A DNA stretch of 64,000 nucleotides from Solenopsis invicta (Eukaryota; Arthropoda; Insecta; Hymenoptera; Formicidae), in NCBI RefSeq assembly GCF_016802725.1, contig NC_052667.1, forward strand, positions 25,070,346 through 25,134,345, written 5' to 3'. The notes under the pieces are model-generated. The model searched no databases. It saw nothing but the letters and a program-made list of their open reading frames with translations, and was not told where the DNA came from. The translations under genes and the position numbers were made by a program. Shown here piece by piece: positions 40,300-52,517 of this stretch (position 1 is its first letter; the number at the start of each line of letters is the position of its first letter).

Positions 40300-40571
40300 A
40301 TTGCACTTGAAGAAAATCACAAAAATACCTACTACATGACATAGATGCAAAATCGTTACATTTACGTATATGTTATATAACAGTAACATATGTGTTTGCT
40401 GGGCTCGTTCTCCATTTCATAATCGATGCGTCTGAAAGGAGTGAAGAAAAATTCAAAATACTTTGTCGTGTGTGAGTGTGTGAGTGTAACATACCCCTTT
40501 GATTTTTCATAACAATTTCATTGTAGAGCGTAATTTCAAACACCCTTCCTCGAGTTTCAGCGAGTATAGCT

Positions 40572-41047
40572 TTAGGTAGATACTTCGAAATTGGAAAACG
40601 CTCCACGAACGAAGAACTCGTCCTCATTGTCCGATTTTTCCGTTTCGTCGAGTGACGAATGATCGTGTGACATTTCAGCGGCGGCGTCGTTACGTACCCT
40701 GCCAATAACGGTGTCAAAGTTACACCGTCTATCCTCGCAGGATCTCGAAATCCTGAATGCCTCGCGTTCAGCTTGTCCGACGCTCGTGCCGTCATTACTG
40801 GAGCACGTTCCGATTCGCTGTTTTAAACAGACCGACCCTTTGTCTTCGTCGATGAAGTGCCCGGACTCTTTGCAACACGTTCGGAACGTCGTGTGCGAGT
40901 CGCGTGACAAAAGTTCGTCGTCGCATATCCTCATTCCGTCGAGCTTGCTTCTGTGCGAAATGTCCGTGCGAGAGTCGATCACGTATGTCAAGTTGGTCCT
41001 TTTGCTTCTGCAGGATGCGGCACTGTCCAGCGAACTCGAGTTCGACT
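40572..41047 (-). CDS. ODAD4: Gene B exon 5 (terminal)
   Basis: The acceptor is attaatgcag|AG, with split codon G+AG (Glu461). It encodes residues 462-618, stopping at TAA 40574-40572. It is Ser/Cys/Asp-rich and predicted disordered, with an acidic DETEKSDNEDEFF stretch near the end, comparable to the low-complexity acidic tails of TTC25 proteins. This frame is chosen over an overlapping 140-codon frame because only it joins exon 4 in phase. Confidence 0.8.
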
Positions 41048-44000
41048 CTGCATTAATACCGTGGATTAAAATTTCAAGCTTTTATTTAAATAAACGTATT
41101 TGAATGGGAACGTAATCATAATAAACAAATAAAAAATTGATAATAAATAATGAAAATAAATAAATAAAAATTAAATGAATAATAAAAGATAAAATTATTA
41201 TGGTTATTTTAGTCTCGCGTACAATAATAAGGAATTTTACATGGCGGCAAGATCAGCTTACGCTCGAAAAATAGAATTCAATATCTTTCATGATTCTTCA
41301 AATAAGCTGATTTTTCCGGGAGCTTTTCAGTTCGCTGGATGTACACGTTACTTTTTAAAAACAACCTCATTCAAATTTACTCGCGGATCGCTTTTTCAAA
41401 CAATATTTTTAAATTTTACGACGGATACAAAAGGTTTAGTATTCCCTCGATAAATCTCCCGCGACTAATACCTATCTCGCGCCGATCGAGAATACCGTCC
41501 TCCGGACAGTCGGAGTAGAATGACGGCGTTAAAGCGCCGTAGCCGGGCGTCATTCTCGTAATTCCCGAACTTGTTATCGCCTCGTCTTCCTCCCTGGATA
41601 ATCCTGGCTCTTCGCGACGCGGCGATAACCTTCGAGGAATACTTCTGGAGCATCGATCCTCGGCGAACGTGACTTCGCGTAGAGCACGATTCAGCTGTTC
41701 GATTAGATCTCGAATGTAAGACAGCATTGGTGTGTCACCCTCCTCCTCGCTGATCTTCGCGGCGATTCGTAGCTTCTCGAGGGCCTCTGTGTGCGAAACA
41801 GAATTCAGCTTACGAACGCTCGTATATTGAACTTTTTTTCCACAATTTTATCCGAACGATCCCACTCAAGCGCCGAACGGGTCTTGCGTTTCTTATGGCT
41901 ACGTAATTTTTTTTAGTAAAGTGATTATGTATTATTGAAATATAGCTTTGGCTACAAGTATTAAGTACAGAGTTGGCTTAGTTAATATATTTGTTTAAAT
42001 AAATTAAGTTACAGTTAATGGCTTACAAAATTAATTTAGTTACGTTAAAAATATATGTGAACAAAAAACTGACTAATAAAATTCAATTAAAAGTTAACGT
42101 TGAAAAGCATTATTTATATTAAATGCGTAAGCGTTAAAAATTTTTAACTTAGGAAAAAGGTTAATAGCTTAATGTTTATGTGTATCAAAAGTAACTAGTT
42201 AAAGTTAAAAATTAAATCACCTAATAATAACTAAGTGAAGTTAAAAGTTATTTAAATACTGAAAAACTTTAAATATTTAAGTATTTAAAAACTTTTTAAA
42301 TTTATTATTTAACTTTTAACTTTTTAATTAGTTACTACTTAACTCTGATTAAACACTTTCTTTTTAAACACACACATACACACACACATTTATCTAAAAT
42401 TCTTTTATCTGTATTATTTTCATTTGATTACACGTGTTATACATAAATTTAAAGATTCTTGAAATACGATAATTATTTATTAATGAACAATAATATAGAT
42501 AAATGAATTCTAGATAAATGAAAAAATATAGTTGCCTAATACTTTTAGCCAAGGTATTAAACTTTAAAAAAAGTTTCAAGATAAGAGGAGAGTTGCCGAA
42601 AATGCATGAAAATTGCCTAATCATTTTTAAGCTACTTTGCATTTGTTACTGATTTATATGCAAATAAACGCTGGAAATTATAGCTTAATGTTACAAGCAC
42701 TTACTACAGTGTTTATTCTTCCCAATAACAAATTACTTTATAATAAGCCTTTTAGCAACATGCTGCGATAGATACGATTTAGAATTTAAATAACAGATTT
42801 AAATCGTATTTATAAATTCCTTAAACAACAATGCGTTAAAAGTTCGAATTTAAGAGATAAAATAATTGAAAATACAAGGATTCGTTAACTAATACTTATT
42901 TTATTAATAATTTATCGGAAAATGAAGAAATATATAATAAGTAATAAATAAAGAAGAGCAAAGGGCAACGAAATAAAACTGGCTTGAATTTTATGTTTAT
43001 AATTGACATATTTTTTTCATATCAATTATTAATCTTTTATCAATCTTGCATTAATATCATTTGTCGTAATAAAATTTGTGGTGGTACAATTTAGGAAATT
43101 TGATAGAGTTTATAAAAATATTAACCTCCATAATAACTGCAAATACGTCTATATAACAAATATAAAATATTCAATGAACAATGAATTTCTTTTATGAAAA
43201 TACAAAATTCACTAACAAATTGCATGATTACATTATCATAAACATAAATTGAGTAAAAGTTAACAACATTATATCTAAGCTTTTAAAGTGTTGTTAGCAT
43301 GTGTAAAACAAAATGAAACCTATTGAATCTTCATCTATATTAGTCTCATTTCTCATTTACTTCAGATTTACTTCATTTTTATCATTATGTTGCTAAATGT
43401 TGCTTATATAAAGTAAAATTATGAAAGAAATTTATGAGGTACGATTTAGGCGATCTGTACGTATTCAACAACTATCTCCTATGTATTACTTGTATATGTA
43501 TTAATTTCTTTTCATATCTCTTAGAACAGCTATTTCGTTTTTTACTGTAACATTTTTTTTTGCTATTTTGTCATATCTCAGTTGTTTATAAATATTTCAA
43601 CCGTGGTCTACATTTTGACACTTCCTCACAGACACACAGTAAAATGAAAATTTCTCGTGATAAAAACGTCAGCGCGTACGTCAGAGAAAAGTATTATATT
43701 TTTCACTCTGCTCCTCTTTCCTTTCCTGTTTCCTTTTTTACTCAGTCACACAATTCTGATGTAACCATTTTACAAGATACATTTTTTTTCGAGTGGTTCA
43801 GATAAAACGTAAAAATTGCAGAAAATTTTGCATTCTTTTTCCAGTAAAATAAAAATGACGAAAGGTCACGATGTGATATCTTGGAAAAATTTTGAAGGCT
43901 GGAAGTTAGTTTCGAAAAACTTGCTAAAATTTTAATAAAAAAAGAGAGAGAGATATGTGGCAGCAATTCTAGCAGCAACGCGTCGCAAGTTTGTTCGCGC

Positions 44001-47000
44001 AAGAGGACTCGTTCGACTAAGAAATTGGGCAAGGAGGAAGAAAGGGATGCTGCTGGAAAGACTTGGAACGACAGTTTGAGAAATAGAGTCATCACCGGCG
44101 AAACGACCCAGCATCGCCAGGCACTGCGCCCGCAGCAGGTCGGCGTGGAAGGTCCACTTCTTCGAGCTCGCCTCCTCCGCGCACTCCCGACACTGCGTCG
44201 CCTTGCGCAACGCCTTCACGTACTTCCCCGTCTCTAAATGGCAGCGTCCAATTTCGTGATGCACCCAGGCACGCGGTACCGGATGGTCGACATGGGCCGA
44301 CAGGTTTTCCAAAGCGCGCGCGGCGGCTTCCAGATGTCCGAAGCTGAGATGCACCTCGGCCAGGGTCACGAGAGCTTGCGACAGCAGTACGACGTCGTTG
44401 GTGCTCTTCGACAGCCGCACCATCATGGCGACATTGCTGCACGCTCGATCGTGCCTTCTCAATGCCGTGTGGATCAGAGACAAGTACCGATGTGCCGTTA
44501 TTCCGTGTCGACGTGAATCCTCCATGCCGGAAGATAACGTCAGCAGATCCTCGGCGAGCCTCAGGGAGGTCTTCAGCTTTCCTGCCTTGAAATTAACTTT
44601 CAAATTCTTCAGCATGCCATTCGCGCGACTATTGACGTGTTTCAACATCGTCCTGGATCGCATTAGTTTGGCTGTCAACGGTTCTGGCGCGAGAGAAATT
44701 TTGTGGCAAGTTTTCTTGCAGCTGTCGAGATGTCTGAAGAGGGAGAAAATTAATCTTTGACCCGAGACGTTTAATAATATTCCATTCATTAACATTAACT
44801 TATCAAAAATGAAAATTTTACATCGAACTAAATTTCCAAGATGTAAACAGCGTTGCTTCATCGTTTGCTTAAAACGAAAGAAAGTTTATTTTTTTTCAAC
44901 TTCAATTTTAATTCTAATTTTATATCTGAAAAGATGTAATCGTCATGATATTTTATCTTAAAGGCCGAAAGATTAAGAAATAATTAAAATTTGCTTCTTT
45001 AAAATATTTGTAGATAAATATTTAGAACTAAAATAATTTTTAGAATACCCCATATAGCACATAGTAACATCGCAGTGATATTACAACAATATTATTTTTT
45101 CATTACAATATTATTATTATTATATAAAACACAATAGAATTGTTGCTGAAATATTACTAAGATGTCACAATAATATTATGATAACATCAGTTGCATTACT
45201 GTAATATTAGGTAATATTTCTATAATATTGTTAAAAATTAAATAAATTGTTATAATAATATTATTTTTATTGGATTGTTATTCTGAATATCATTTTAAGA
45301 ATTGCTACATGTAATATTAAAAAAATAACATTCGTATAATTAGTTAACACAATAAATAATATTATGTATATGTATAAATTAAAACTATTGATATAAACAT
45401 TTATATTAAAATAATGTTAATATTAAAACGGGTATTACATAATTGTCTTTAACTTATATTATATATACGTACAATTTTGCGATATCTTAATAACGTCTTA
45501 ATGACATCGTTAATATCAATAAGGCATAATCAAAACGTCATCTAATATTACCTTGATACTTAAGATATTATATTGCAACAATGTTACTGTAATATTTTAA
45601 TTTAATTTATAAATGTGTAATATATCCAGTAATATTTCTGCAATATTGATTTTATCGTAATATATGTAATATTTCTGGTATACTGCAATATTACTGCAAT
45701 ATTTACGTAATATTACATGCTACGTGAGACGATTACAATAAATATAAACGAGTTCGATCCATGCTTACTTGAAAACATCGGGGATAACCGACAGATTGTC
45801 AAAAGATCTCGAAGTATCACGCGCTTTGAACGTCATGCTCGCGTGACTCGAAGTCACCCTCGAAATCGCATCACCCCTCGCCGAATTTTTCTCTGAATTA
45901 TTCCACGAGCTTATCGTGGCCGTGATACGTCGCGCCGCCACACTGTGGCTGCTGTCATGCGGACACACAATAGCTGCTCGATGATACAACACCAATGCCG
46001 ACTCGTACTCGCCACTGTGCGGTTTATATTATTTGTATTGCTTGCATTAAATTTTTCGATACTCGTTAATTATTCATTAGTCATTAAGCTTTTATCATTA
46101 ATCCCTCGCGCAGAAGGAATTTGATAAAATGTTTAAATATTTAAAATATTATTGAGCAATTATTGCGTCGTTGATAAATATAATTTCATCAAAGAAAGAT
46201 TTAATAATTATTCTTTGATATAAATATGTTATAAATACAGGGGACAGACAAAATAATGTAAGCCCCTAAAAGATACACGACTTGTTTTATTAATAAGGAG
46301 TTGACTCATCATTTCTCTGATACAGATTTTATCCTTGTTTAGAATAAAGTCCTACGACGCTTAATTATTCATCAGTGCAAAACAACTTTTAAAAGATATT
46401 CAATAATGTTTAAGAGATATCGAAGAAGAAAAACTGCTTTTTGAAACTCTACCCTTCGAAACCTCCTCACAATGACTCGATAATTTAAGTCAGGTAGTTA
46501 ACTTTCGAAAAAATTATTAAAGTTCGAAAGAGCAGAGGGCAATTTTCGAAAACGGGGTGAAAAGTAAATTTCTTCATCCAACGTCACTTATATAATTTAA
46601 CTGATTATTTATATTACTTATATTATCAATTGAAAGATGTTCTGCTGAAAGAATGGTGCAACATTTCATCGGTAACCAATCAAGCATTGTACGTGACTTT
46701 ATTTCAATAAGGATAAAATCTATATTAAAGGCAAATAGTAAATTTTCTTTACAATTAAACAGATAGGGTATTTTCTAAGTGTTCATATTATTTTGCCCAT
46801 ACAAAGTATAAAATAGTTGATTCTATAGATACATTTAGTAATTTGACAAATTACTTTGACATTTATTTATGCACTTATTCAGAAATTTTTTGGTAAAAGT
46901 GTGGCTTGATAACTTATAAGCATTTAACGTTATAGCTGTAAAATTCTAAAAAAAATATCTGCCGCCTTATTGACAGGAGCCGTTAAGCCGCGGGCTGTGT

Positions 47001-48238
47001 TCGAGGTTTTTTTTTCTTTTTAATCGAGGAGAGAGGAAATCTATTTGTAGAATTAAAACGCTCATGGCTATCCGCAAAAGCTAAACACGCGGTTGTTTGT
47101 AAAGCGATATTCCCGTCGAATGTTCTTTCAGGGAAACGAGACGTATTGGCAACATTTCCGATATTCCCTATAACCCATTTTTCTCAAGTACCAAAATGCT
47201 TCAGCGACAGTAATGATAGGTTACTGTAACGAGCCCTAAATTTTGAATAATCGTTGCGGCAAAGTCACGCCGCACTTTATCGCCGGCAAAAATTCGCCTA
47301 GCCGCAATATCAGATAAATTCACGAAGATTAACGAAAATATTTCTGTTGGAAATATCAATGGGATTAAATCCGTCGCAATTATCAATTTATTGCATTAAA
47401 CTACATGATATTAAAATACTTGAGATAAAAATGCAATTGAGAGACGATTGAGCAACAATTGTAATAAAGAGACTTAAGCAGAGTTGGTTTCCTCATTCGG
47501 TTTACAGACGAAAATCTATTTAAGACAAAAAGCTTTCTTTCCGCATAGAAATTTTTTTTCATCGCTCATACGTATCGATCAATCTATATCCGTATAAAAT
47601 ATTGACACTTCTGACGTAACTAAGTTAATAGGAATATACCATGATCACTTCTACACAATCACGTGTGCGGATCCAATTTCCAGTTGAAAATTACAGGACG
47701 TCAATGCAGCACAATAGTTCTTTCTCCCTCATTGTTACGGGCGCGTATTCAATACGGCCGCGCGTAAATCTTGCCAGAAGCGAAAGTATTATTAAGAAAC
47801 TGGCCGGTGCTTAGAACCGCCTCGACACCGGAAAAGGGGGGGGAAAGGGAAAACAAAACGAGAGGTTAATGCGCTTTTGATGTAACCTCGAAAACCGCGA
47901 TCGATTCCGGAATTATTCAACGCGGATCCTCGAGAGACTGGCGTCACGCTCGCGTCAAATTAGCCGAGCTAATCCAAAAGTCATGAAATATGAAGCGCGA
48001 CGTGCAATTAATGCCATCCAACACTTAATATCGTTAACAGGTATTGATTGCCTCACCGCTGGCAAAGCTCGTCCGCCTGGCGATGTAGGGCTTGTGCATA
48101 CTGCCGGTTATTTCCGCGGGACAGATTCGACGCGCTGGTCTTTATCTGAAGTCGCGCACGGCTCTCCGCGTTCTCCACGGTCCGCTTGGTCACGTCGAGA
48201 TCGGCGCCGCTGAGCTTCCATTTGGCAGGGGTAGCCAT
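40572..48238 (-). CDS. ODAD4: ODAD4/TTC25-like TPR protein, gene B (five coding exons)
   Basis: Complete 618-aa model from five exons: 48238-48057, 46014-45769, 44733-44096, 41786-41472, 41047-40572. All introns are GT/AG with matching phases (2,2,1,1). Seen: one N-terminal TPR around ADELCQRGEYESALVLYHRA (residues 54-73), a Ser/Asn-rich linker (95-140), and a block of TPRs from about 184 to 390. That block contains WVHHEIGRCHLETGKYVKAL (299-318) and a CAEE...KKW segment (327-336), which closely match TTC25 (HEIGRCYLEL, QQCAEEEG...W). A Ser/Cys-rich, acidic, probably disordered tail follows (461-618). TTC25 docks outer dynein arms in motile cilia; here sperm flagella are the likely site (inference). 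Compared with vertebrate TTC25 the first two TPRs and the DKEYLEKLL segment are missing. B is closer to the family in its C-terminal TPRs than gene A. Confidence 0.86.
41472..41786 (-). CDS. ODAD4: Gene B exon 4
   Basis: The acceptor tttcgcacacag|AG makes Glu356 (G+AG) and completes the last TPR: LGRFA joins EALEKLRIAAKISEEEGD. It encodes residues 357-460, moving from helical TPR capping sequence to an Arg/Ser/Glu-rich tail. The donor is GAGATAG|GTATTA. Confidence 0.85.
41968..42347. mobile_element. F2 element copy in intron 3 of gene B
   Basis: Bounded by CAGAGTTGGCTTAGTTAATA and TTAGTTACTACTTAACTCTG and collinear with 18947-19473. Further F2 fragments lie at about 48411-48500 (TTAGGTAGTTAAAAAGTTAA) and at 60427-60905, where the copy is split by the 60.5-kb hairpin. 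Confidence 0.5.
42367..42388 (+). repeat. (CA)n microsatellite in intron 3 of gene B
   Basis: CACACACATACACACACACA, directly after the F2 copy. Confidence 0.9.
42582..43481 (+). mobile_element. F1 TIR element, copy 4, in intron 3 of gene B
   Basis: A 0.9-kb copy bounded by TAAGAGGAGAGTTGCCGAAA and GTATTCAACAACTATCTCCTA. The ACGATTTAGGCGATC block lies near the right end, as in copies 2, 3 and 5. The direction is opposite to the host gene, though as a non-coding element its strand is nominal. Confidence 0.6.
44096..44733 (-). CDS. ODAD4: Gene B exon 3
   Basis: The acceptor is strong, ctccctcttcag|A, with split codon AA+A (Lys143). It encodes residues 144-355 and holds most of the TPR superhelix, including HHEIGRCHLETGKY at 301-314. 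The donor is TTCGCCG|GTGATG. This is the most GC-rich exon and the longest coding block in the window. Confidence 0.9.
45053..45724. mobile_element. AATATT-rich TIR element in intron 2 of gene B
   Basis: The left end TAGCACATAGTAACATCGCA and the right-end complement CGTAGCATGTAATATTACGT are imperfect inverted repeats. The interior repeats the palindrome-like AATATTACTGCAATATT many times. Non-coding. Confidence 0.45.
45769..46014 (-). CDS. ODAD4: Gene B exon 2
   Basis: The acceptor aaccgcacag|T makes Arg61 (CG+T) and joins directly into GEYESALVLYHRA, completing a textbook TPR. The rest is a Ser/Thr/Asn-rich linker. The donor is TTCAA|GTAAGC. Confidence 0.86.
46238..46806. mobile_element. Non-autonomous Tc1/mariner-type element in intron 1 of gene B
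   Basis: Flanked by TA. The left end CAGGGGACAGACAAAATAAT and the right-end complement CTTTGTATGGGCAAAATAAT are inverted repeats. The internal sequence is related to 52518-53165 (CAGATTTTATC near the left, AAGATGTTCTG near the right). No intact transposase frame. Confidence 0.6.
48057..48238 (-). CDS. ODAD4: Gene B exon 1 (initial)
   Basis: Encodes residues 1-60 plus two bases, starting MATPAKWKLSGADLDV. An in-frame TGA directly precedes the ATG at 48238, so this is the first possible start unless an unseen upstream exon is spliced inside this segment. The donor is CAGCG|GTGAGG. The last codons, ALHRQADELCQ, begin the TPR completed in exon 2. Confidence 0.83.
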
Positions 48239-48242
48239 TCAT
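48108..48242 (-). promoter_or_regulatory. Overlapping upstream ORF at the gene B start
   Basis: An ATG at 48242 lies four bases upstream of the gene B ATG in a different frame and opens a 44-codon ORF that overlaps the start of the CDS. If the leader includes it, ribosomes would have to bypass it (leaky scanning). The transcription start is unknown. Confidence 0.3.
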
Positions 48243-49303
48243 ATCGCCTGTTCCCTTCCCGAGTCCGTCTGCCCGATCGAAGATATCCGCGATTTGTTTT
48301 TCGGACCGAAGGGCCGCTCGCAACCAATTTCGCTCGTTTAAAATCGATTCTTCATATGGTGATGTCCAGGATTTCTAGTTTTGGGCTTGAAATTGGAATG
48401 TCTCGTCCAAGGTGTTAGGTAGTTAAAAAGTTAAAAATTAAACAATAAAGTTACTTTTAATTTAAAACTAATTAAACTAAAAATTAAGTTATTTTTCAAT
48501 TATTATTTTAACCATATATTAATTGTATATTATTAATATTTATATATATTTATATATAAATTTACTACAATTATAATATGACACAAAACAAAATATATAT
48601 AATTAATAGTATTATCGAGTCTGCCAATATTTACTGCATTACTTCGCATGAGAGATTTTGAAAAATTCAAGTTTATCAGAAAAATTTGTAACGAGCTCAG
48701 ACTAGTCTCATCTCTGAGACTGAGCGTTAATGAGACAACAGCCATGAAGTGAGAAATAGAAGCGACAATGAATATCGATAGTTTCAATTTAATTTTAAAC
48801 CCAAAACCATGAATCCAGGGAAACACTGGTATAACACAATGCGATGTAACTGGTCATGATCTGTTTACTACAGCCGTTTACTTTATATTAACCTAATTGT
48901 GCAAATGTAATTATATTTATACAATATCTCCTATTCTATTTGCCGTCGGCAAATTGTTTTCTTTGCTAAAATATATATTCACGTAATACTTTGTGAGATA
49001 AATATAATTTCTCCACTGTAAAAGATGAGCAATAATAATTTTGAGGCGGATGAACGGTACTGCGAAGCTATTATAATTATTACGCGGCAGCTTTTGGTAT
49101 AAGCAGCTCCATGCATCCTAGAAGTAATCTTTGTAATCTATCTTCGTAATCTGTCTTCGCAAATTTCATGCGTATATCTGGAACAATAACGCATAGCGAC
49201 TCGTTTCTCGAGCAATCCAGCTTTCCATCCGTCACGATTTATTTCCAAAGCATGATTCCAGAAAAATGCAACACGACGTATTTCTTAGAGAAGAGTATAT
49301 GAG

Positions 49304-49412
49304 ACAAGCTGGTTTTTATGTGCTTAGATAAAATTAATCTAGTAATTATCGATAATAATTTTTATAATTATTATAATTGAAAAAAACTTTTAAGCACATA
49401 AAAAACAGCTTG
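49304..49412. repeat. Hairpin with 22-bp arms
   Basis: CAAGCTGGTTTTTATGTGCTTA (49304-49326) pairs with TAAGCACATAAAAAACAGCT at 49391-49412. An AT-rich loop of about 65 bp separates them. Confidence 0.55.
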
Positions 49413-50055
49413 ACTTGTAATTTCAATTATTTACGTCAGAGTTCTACACTTTGAAGTTTTATGATTATTATAATTATAACTTTATCTTTTTATAATTCGA
49501 AGCCTTGATATCTTGATATCAGAGTTCGTCGTAAAATCTCAGAAATCTGCCTTCGAATCCTTTGATCTTACAAGATACTTTGCATAATTACATCGGTATA
49601 CTGTGATCTCACAAGAAAAAACTAGAAAAAAAAAAACTTTACTCGAACATTGCAAGCTCAATTTTCACTCTTTCAGAGTGACCTTTTACTCTGTAAGATT
49701 TAAAGAGTAAAGAGTTAAATTTAAACCTTATGTAAAATAATTTGTTAAATAAATTTTTTTATTTTAAATTGTATTAATAGGAATTTCCTTAATTTATAAT
49801 TATTTTTTGTTACTTTTTATTCTTATGTATTCATATTTATTACCGTCCCGCATGGTGTTTAAAAAATGTGCCTTTTTATTTGAGCCGCCGCGAATCTGAT
49901 ACTGTGATTCTTTCGTCACATTCTTCTCTGCTGATTTTTTGTTTGTCTCCTACTCTCTAAATTTTTTGGAGTGGAATCCCACTCTAAAAGTGTGAAAATC
50001 CTGTCAGTCTCGATAAAGAGTGGCAGGATTTTCCCATTTTTAGAATGAAATTCCA

Positions 50056-50189
50056 CTCTTTTATATGAAATTTCACTCCAAAAATTTCACTCCAAAAAAA
50101 AGAGAGTATATTTTATGCTTTTCTCTTTTATATGAAATTTCACTCCAAAAATTTCACTCCAAAAAAAAGAGAGTATATTTTATGCTTTT
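50056..50189. repeat. Exact tandem duplication, 67-bp period
   Basis: Two adjacent copies starting CTCTTTTATATGAAATTTCA at 50056 and 50123, each also containing an internal repeat of TTTCACTCCAAAAA. They look identical, so the duplication is recent. Confidence 0.8.
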
Positions 50190-51856
50190 CTCTGGTGGAT
50201 AAAATATAAAAAATTAAAAAAATTGCTTAATCCACTGAACTCACTTGAAATGTAAATTATGTGAATCGCGGGCAGTTATACCGAAAAATAATGTCGAACT
50301 GAATTTGAGTATTTTCGGAAAAAAGAGCTTTCTTCGCAAAGAATTGATGAGCTTGTTTTCAAGAATAATACATCATTCGTTCTTTTTCTAGTTTTTGACT
50401 TCACTTCTTATGATAAGAAAAAGGCATGTCTGTATTGTCTCTACGAATTTCGCCACTAAACTACGCAATAAATAATAAAAATAAAGCTCAAGAATAATAT
50501 ATAGATGTAAGAATTAAGTTTTGCGATATAGACATTCTTGTATTTATGTGCTTTGCATATCATTTTTATTCTAAAATCTTTATCTTTGATTTTTTCATAC
50601 TTTTATTCATGTTGACAAAATTTTAAAAGTTAATGTATTCATGTGTTTAATTTTTATGACAATTTTACTTTTCTCCTTTTCTTTATATTTCAAAAATAAT
50701 TTTAATTTTTTAAATTTACTATAAAGATTTACTATTAGATTTTCCTTAATTTATGATTAGCTTTTGTATTATATTTCCTCACATTCGATATTCTAGAAGC
50801 GCAAATTAATTGCAGCAATTATTTAACGTAGAAATAAAATTGAAAATATTTTATAAAAAATAATGTAAATATCAAAAATACTGTAACAAAACAAATTGTT
50901 ACCTCATTTAATTTAGTTTTTGAATAATATAGTTTTTAATCAACTATCGCTTTGAAGAAGACACATAGGTGCTTTAAAAAAAAAGTATGTAATTACGTAT
51001 TGAGTTTCTTGATCGATTCAGCCATTATTGAGATTCGATATAATCTCGGGTACTTGTAATTCGCCGGTTCGCGTTCAGATATAAAGGATGGTCTCACGCT
51101 GCGCATAGCCACTGCACCAATATCTCTCGATATTACGCGTTAGACTTATAAATCGCAGAAATGAAAGATTTTAATTAAATTCCAAATCGTACAAATACAC
51201 ATATTTCATTTATTGTATTCTATTTTCAACGCACTAATTTTCTCTTTCTCTTTATCTCTTTCCCTCTTCGTTTCTCTTTCTCCGCTGCTCAATTTACATT
51301 ACCATATTGCCCCCATGCAGCGGTTAATTAATTATTCTTGCCAATTAACGGTCGGCATATCACTGCGGTAAAATGTTGTCGGAGAGCCTGGCAAATAGGG
51401 CGGGGAAAACGCAAAAGGGTGAGAGAAATGAGAGTCTGGAATTTCAGGCGACGACTGAAAAAAAATGAGGGGAAAAAAGAAAAAAAATTGGCTTGGAAAT
51501 CGGGAAAGTGTCGTTACGGTAAGGAGAGATTTCTGCTACAGTGCTTTCGATAGCTTCGCGGGGGCGGTCAAAATGTTGCTCATCTCGAATTGGGAGGCGC
51601 GATGTCGTTATTGGAAAACGGCCGGTGCATCACGGCGAAATGGTTTTGTCAGACGTCGCCAGATTGAAACGCAAGGATAACGAGGCGGCGCGATGATGCA
51701 CGGCGAATAGAAAGAGAAATCACCGTGCGCCGAGTGTGATTACGTAAAGTAGTGAGCAGCAACGTTGACGTCGAAAATCGTAATGCGCCGCATCACTTTG
51801 ACAGAATAATACTAACTTTTCCGAGTTCAGCAGATCCAGGCAAACAGAATCCGCTA

Positions 51857-52110
51857 CACTGAGAAAAAGTTTAATAAAAAAGTATTTGAAAAAATTCATT
51901 GAAAATGTAAAATATTTAGTCCGATACGTTCAACTAAATATTGAGTTAGTTTAAGTTTAGTTAATCTTTAATTAAAAAAATGTTGATGGTTAACATGAAT
52001 AAACTATTATATCTTTTTTTGTACAACTGAATAATTGTTGAATCAATCGAATATTAAGTTGAACGTATCGGACTAAATATTTTAATTTTTTAACTAATTT
52101 TTTTTCAGTG
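51857..52110. mobile_element. CACTGAGAAAAA foldback between genes A and B
   Basis: TA-flanked, starts CACTGAGAAAAAGTT and ends TTTTTTTTCAGTG. The arms pair through AAAATATTTAGTCCGATACG and its complement at about 52060-52085. Confidence 0.6.
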
Positions 52111-52517
52111 TAGATTGGAAGCAACTTTCAAATTTAAATAAAATATACATTAATAAAAATAACAATAAAAATAATATTAAAATAATAATAATAACATTAT
52201 TGTATTTATTTATTTATTTATTTAAATGTTATTAATCCTAATTGGTATTTGTTCTAAAATTTCTTCAACTAATCGTATCCGACATTAAATTAATGTATTT
52301 TTGTTCAAAGTTGACGTAACAGAATGATTTTGTTGCACTTTGATTACGTAATTTAAAATTATGTAAGGTTCAGGAAACATTTGTTTTAAACAATTTTTTC
52401 ATAATTCTATCTCAAGATTTGACGCCTAATTAAAAAAAAAAATTTGGGTACACTAGACTCATGAATACCAAATTAACGTTAATAATTTATTTAACGTATT
52501 AATTTGTCATATATTAT

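Larger units (their letters stand above)
38409..40571. other. Downstream flank of gene B
   Basis: AT-rich. It includes the nested foldback 39833-40257 and presumably the gene B 3' UTR. No other gene is seen. Confidence 0.5.

Noticed and set aside
40373..40795. 140-codon minus-strand ORF overlapping gene B exon 5
   Set aside because: It is in another frame and does not join exon 4 in phase. The frame stopping at 40572 does, and has the acidic tail typical of the family.
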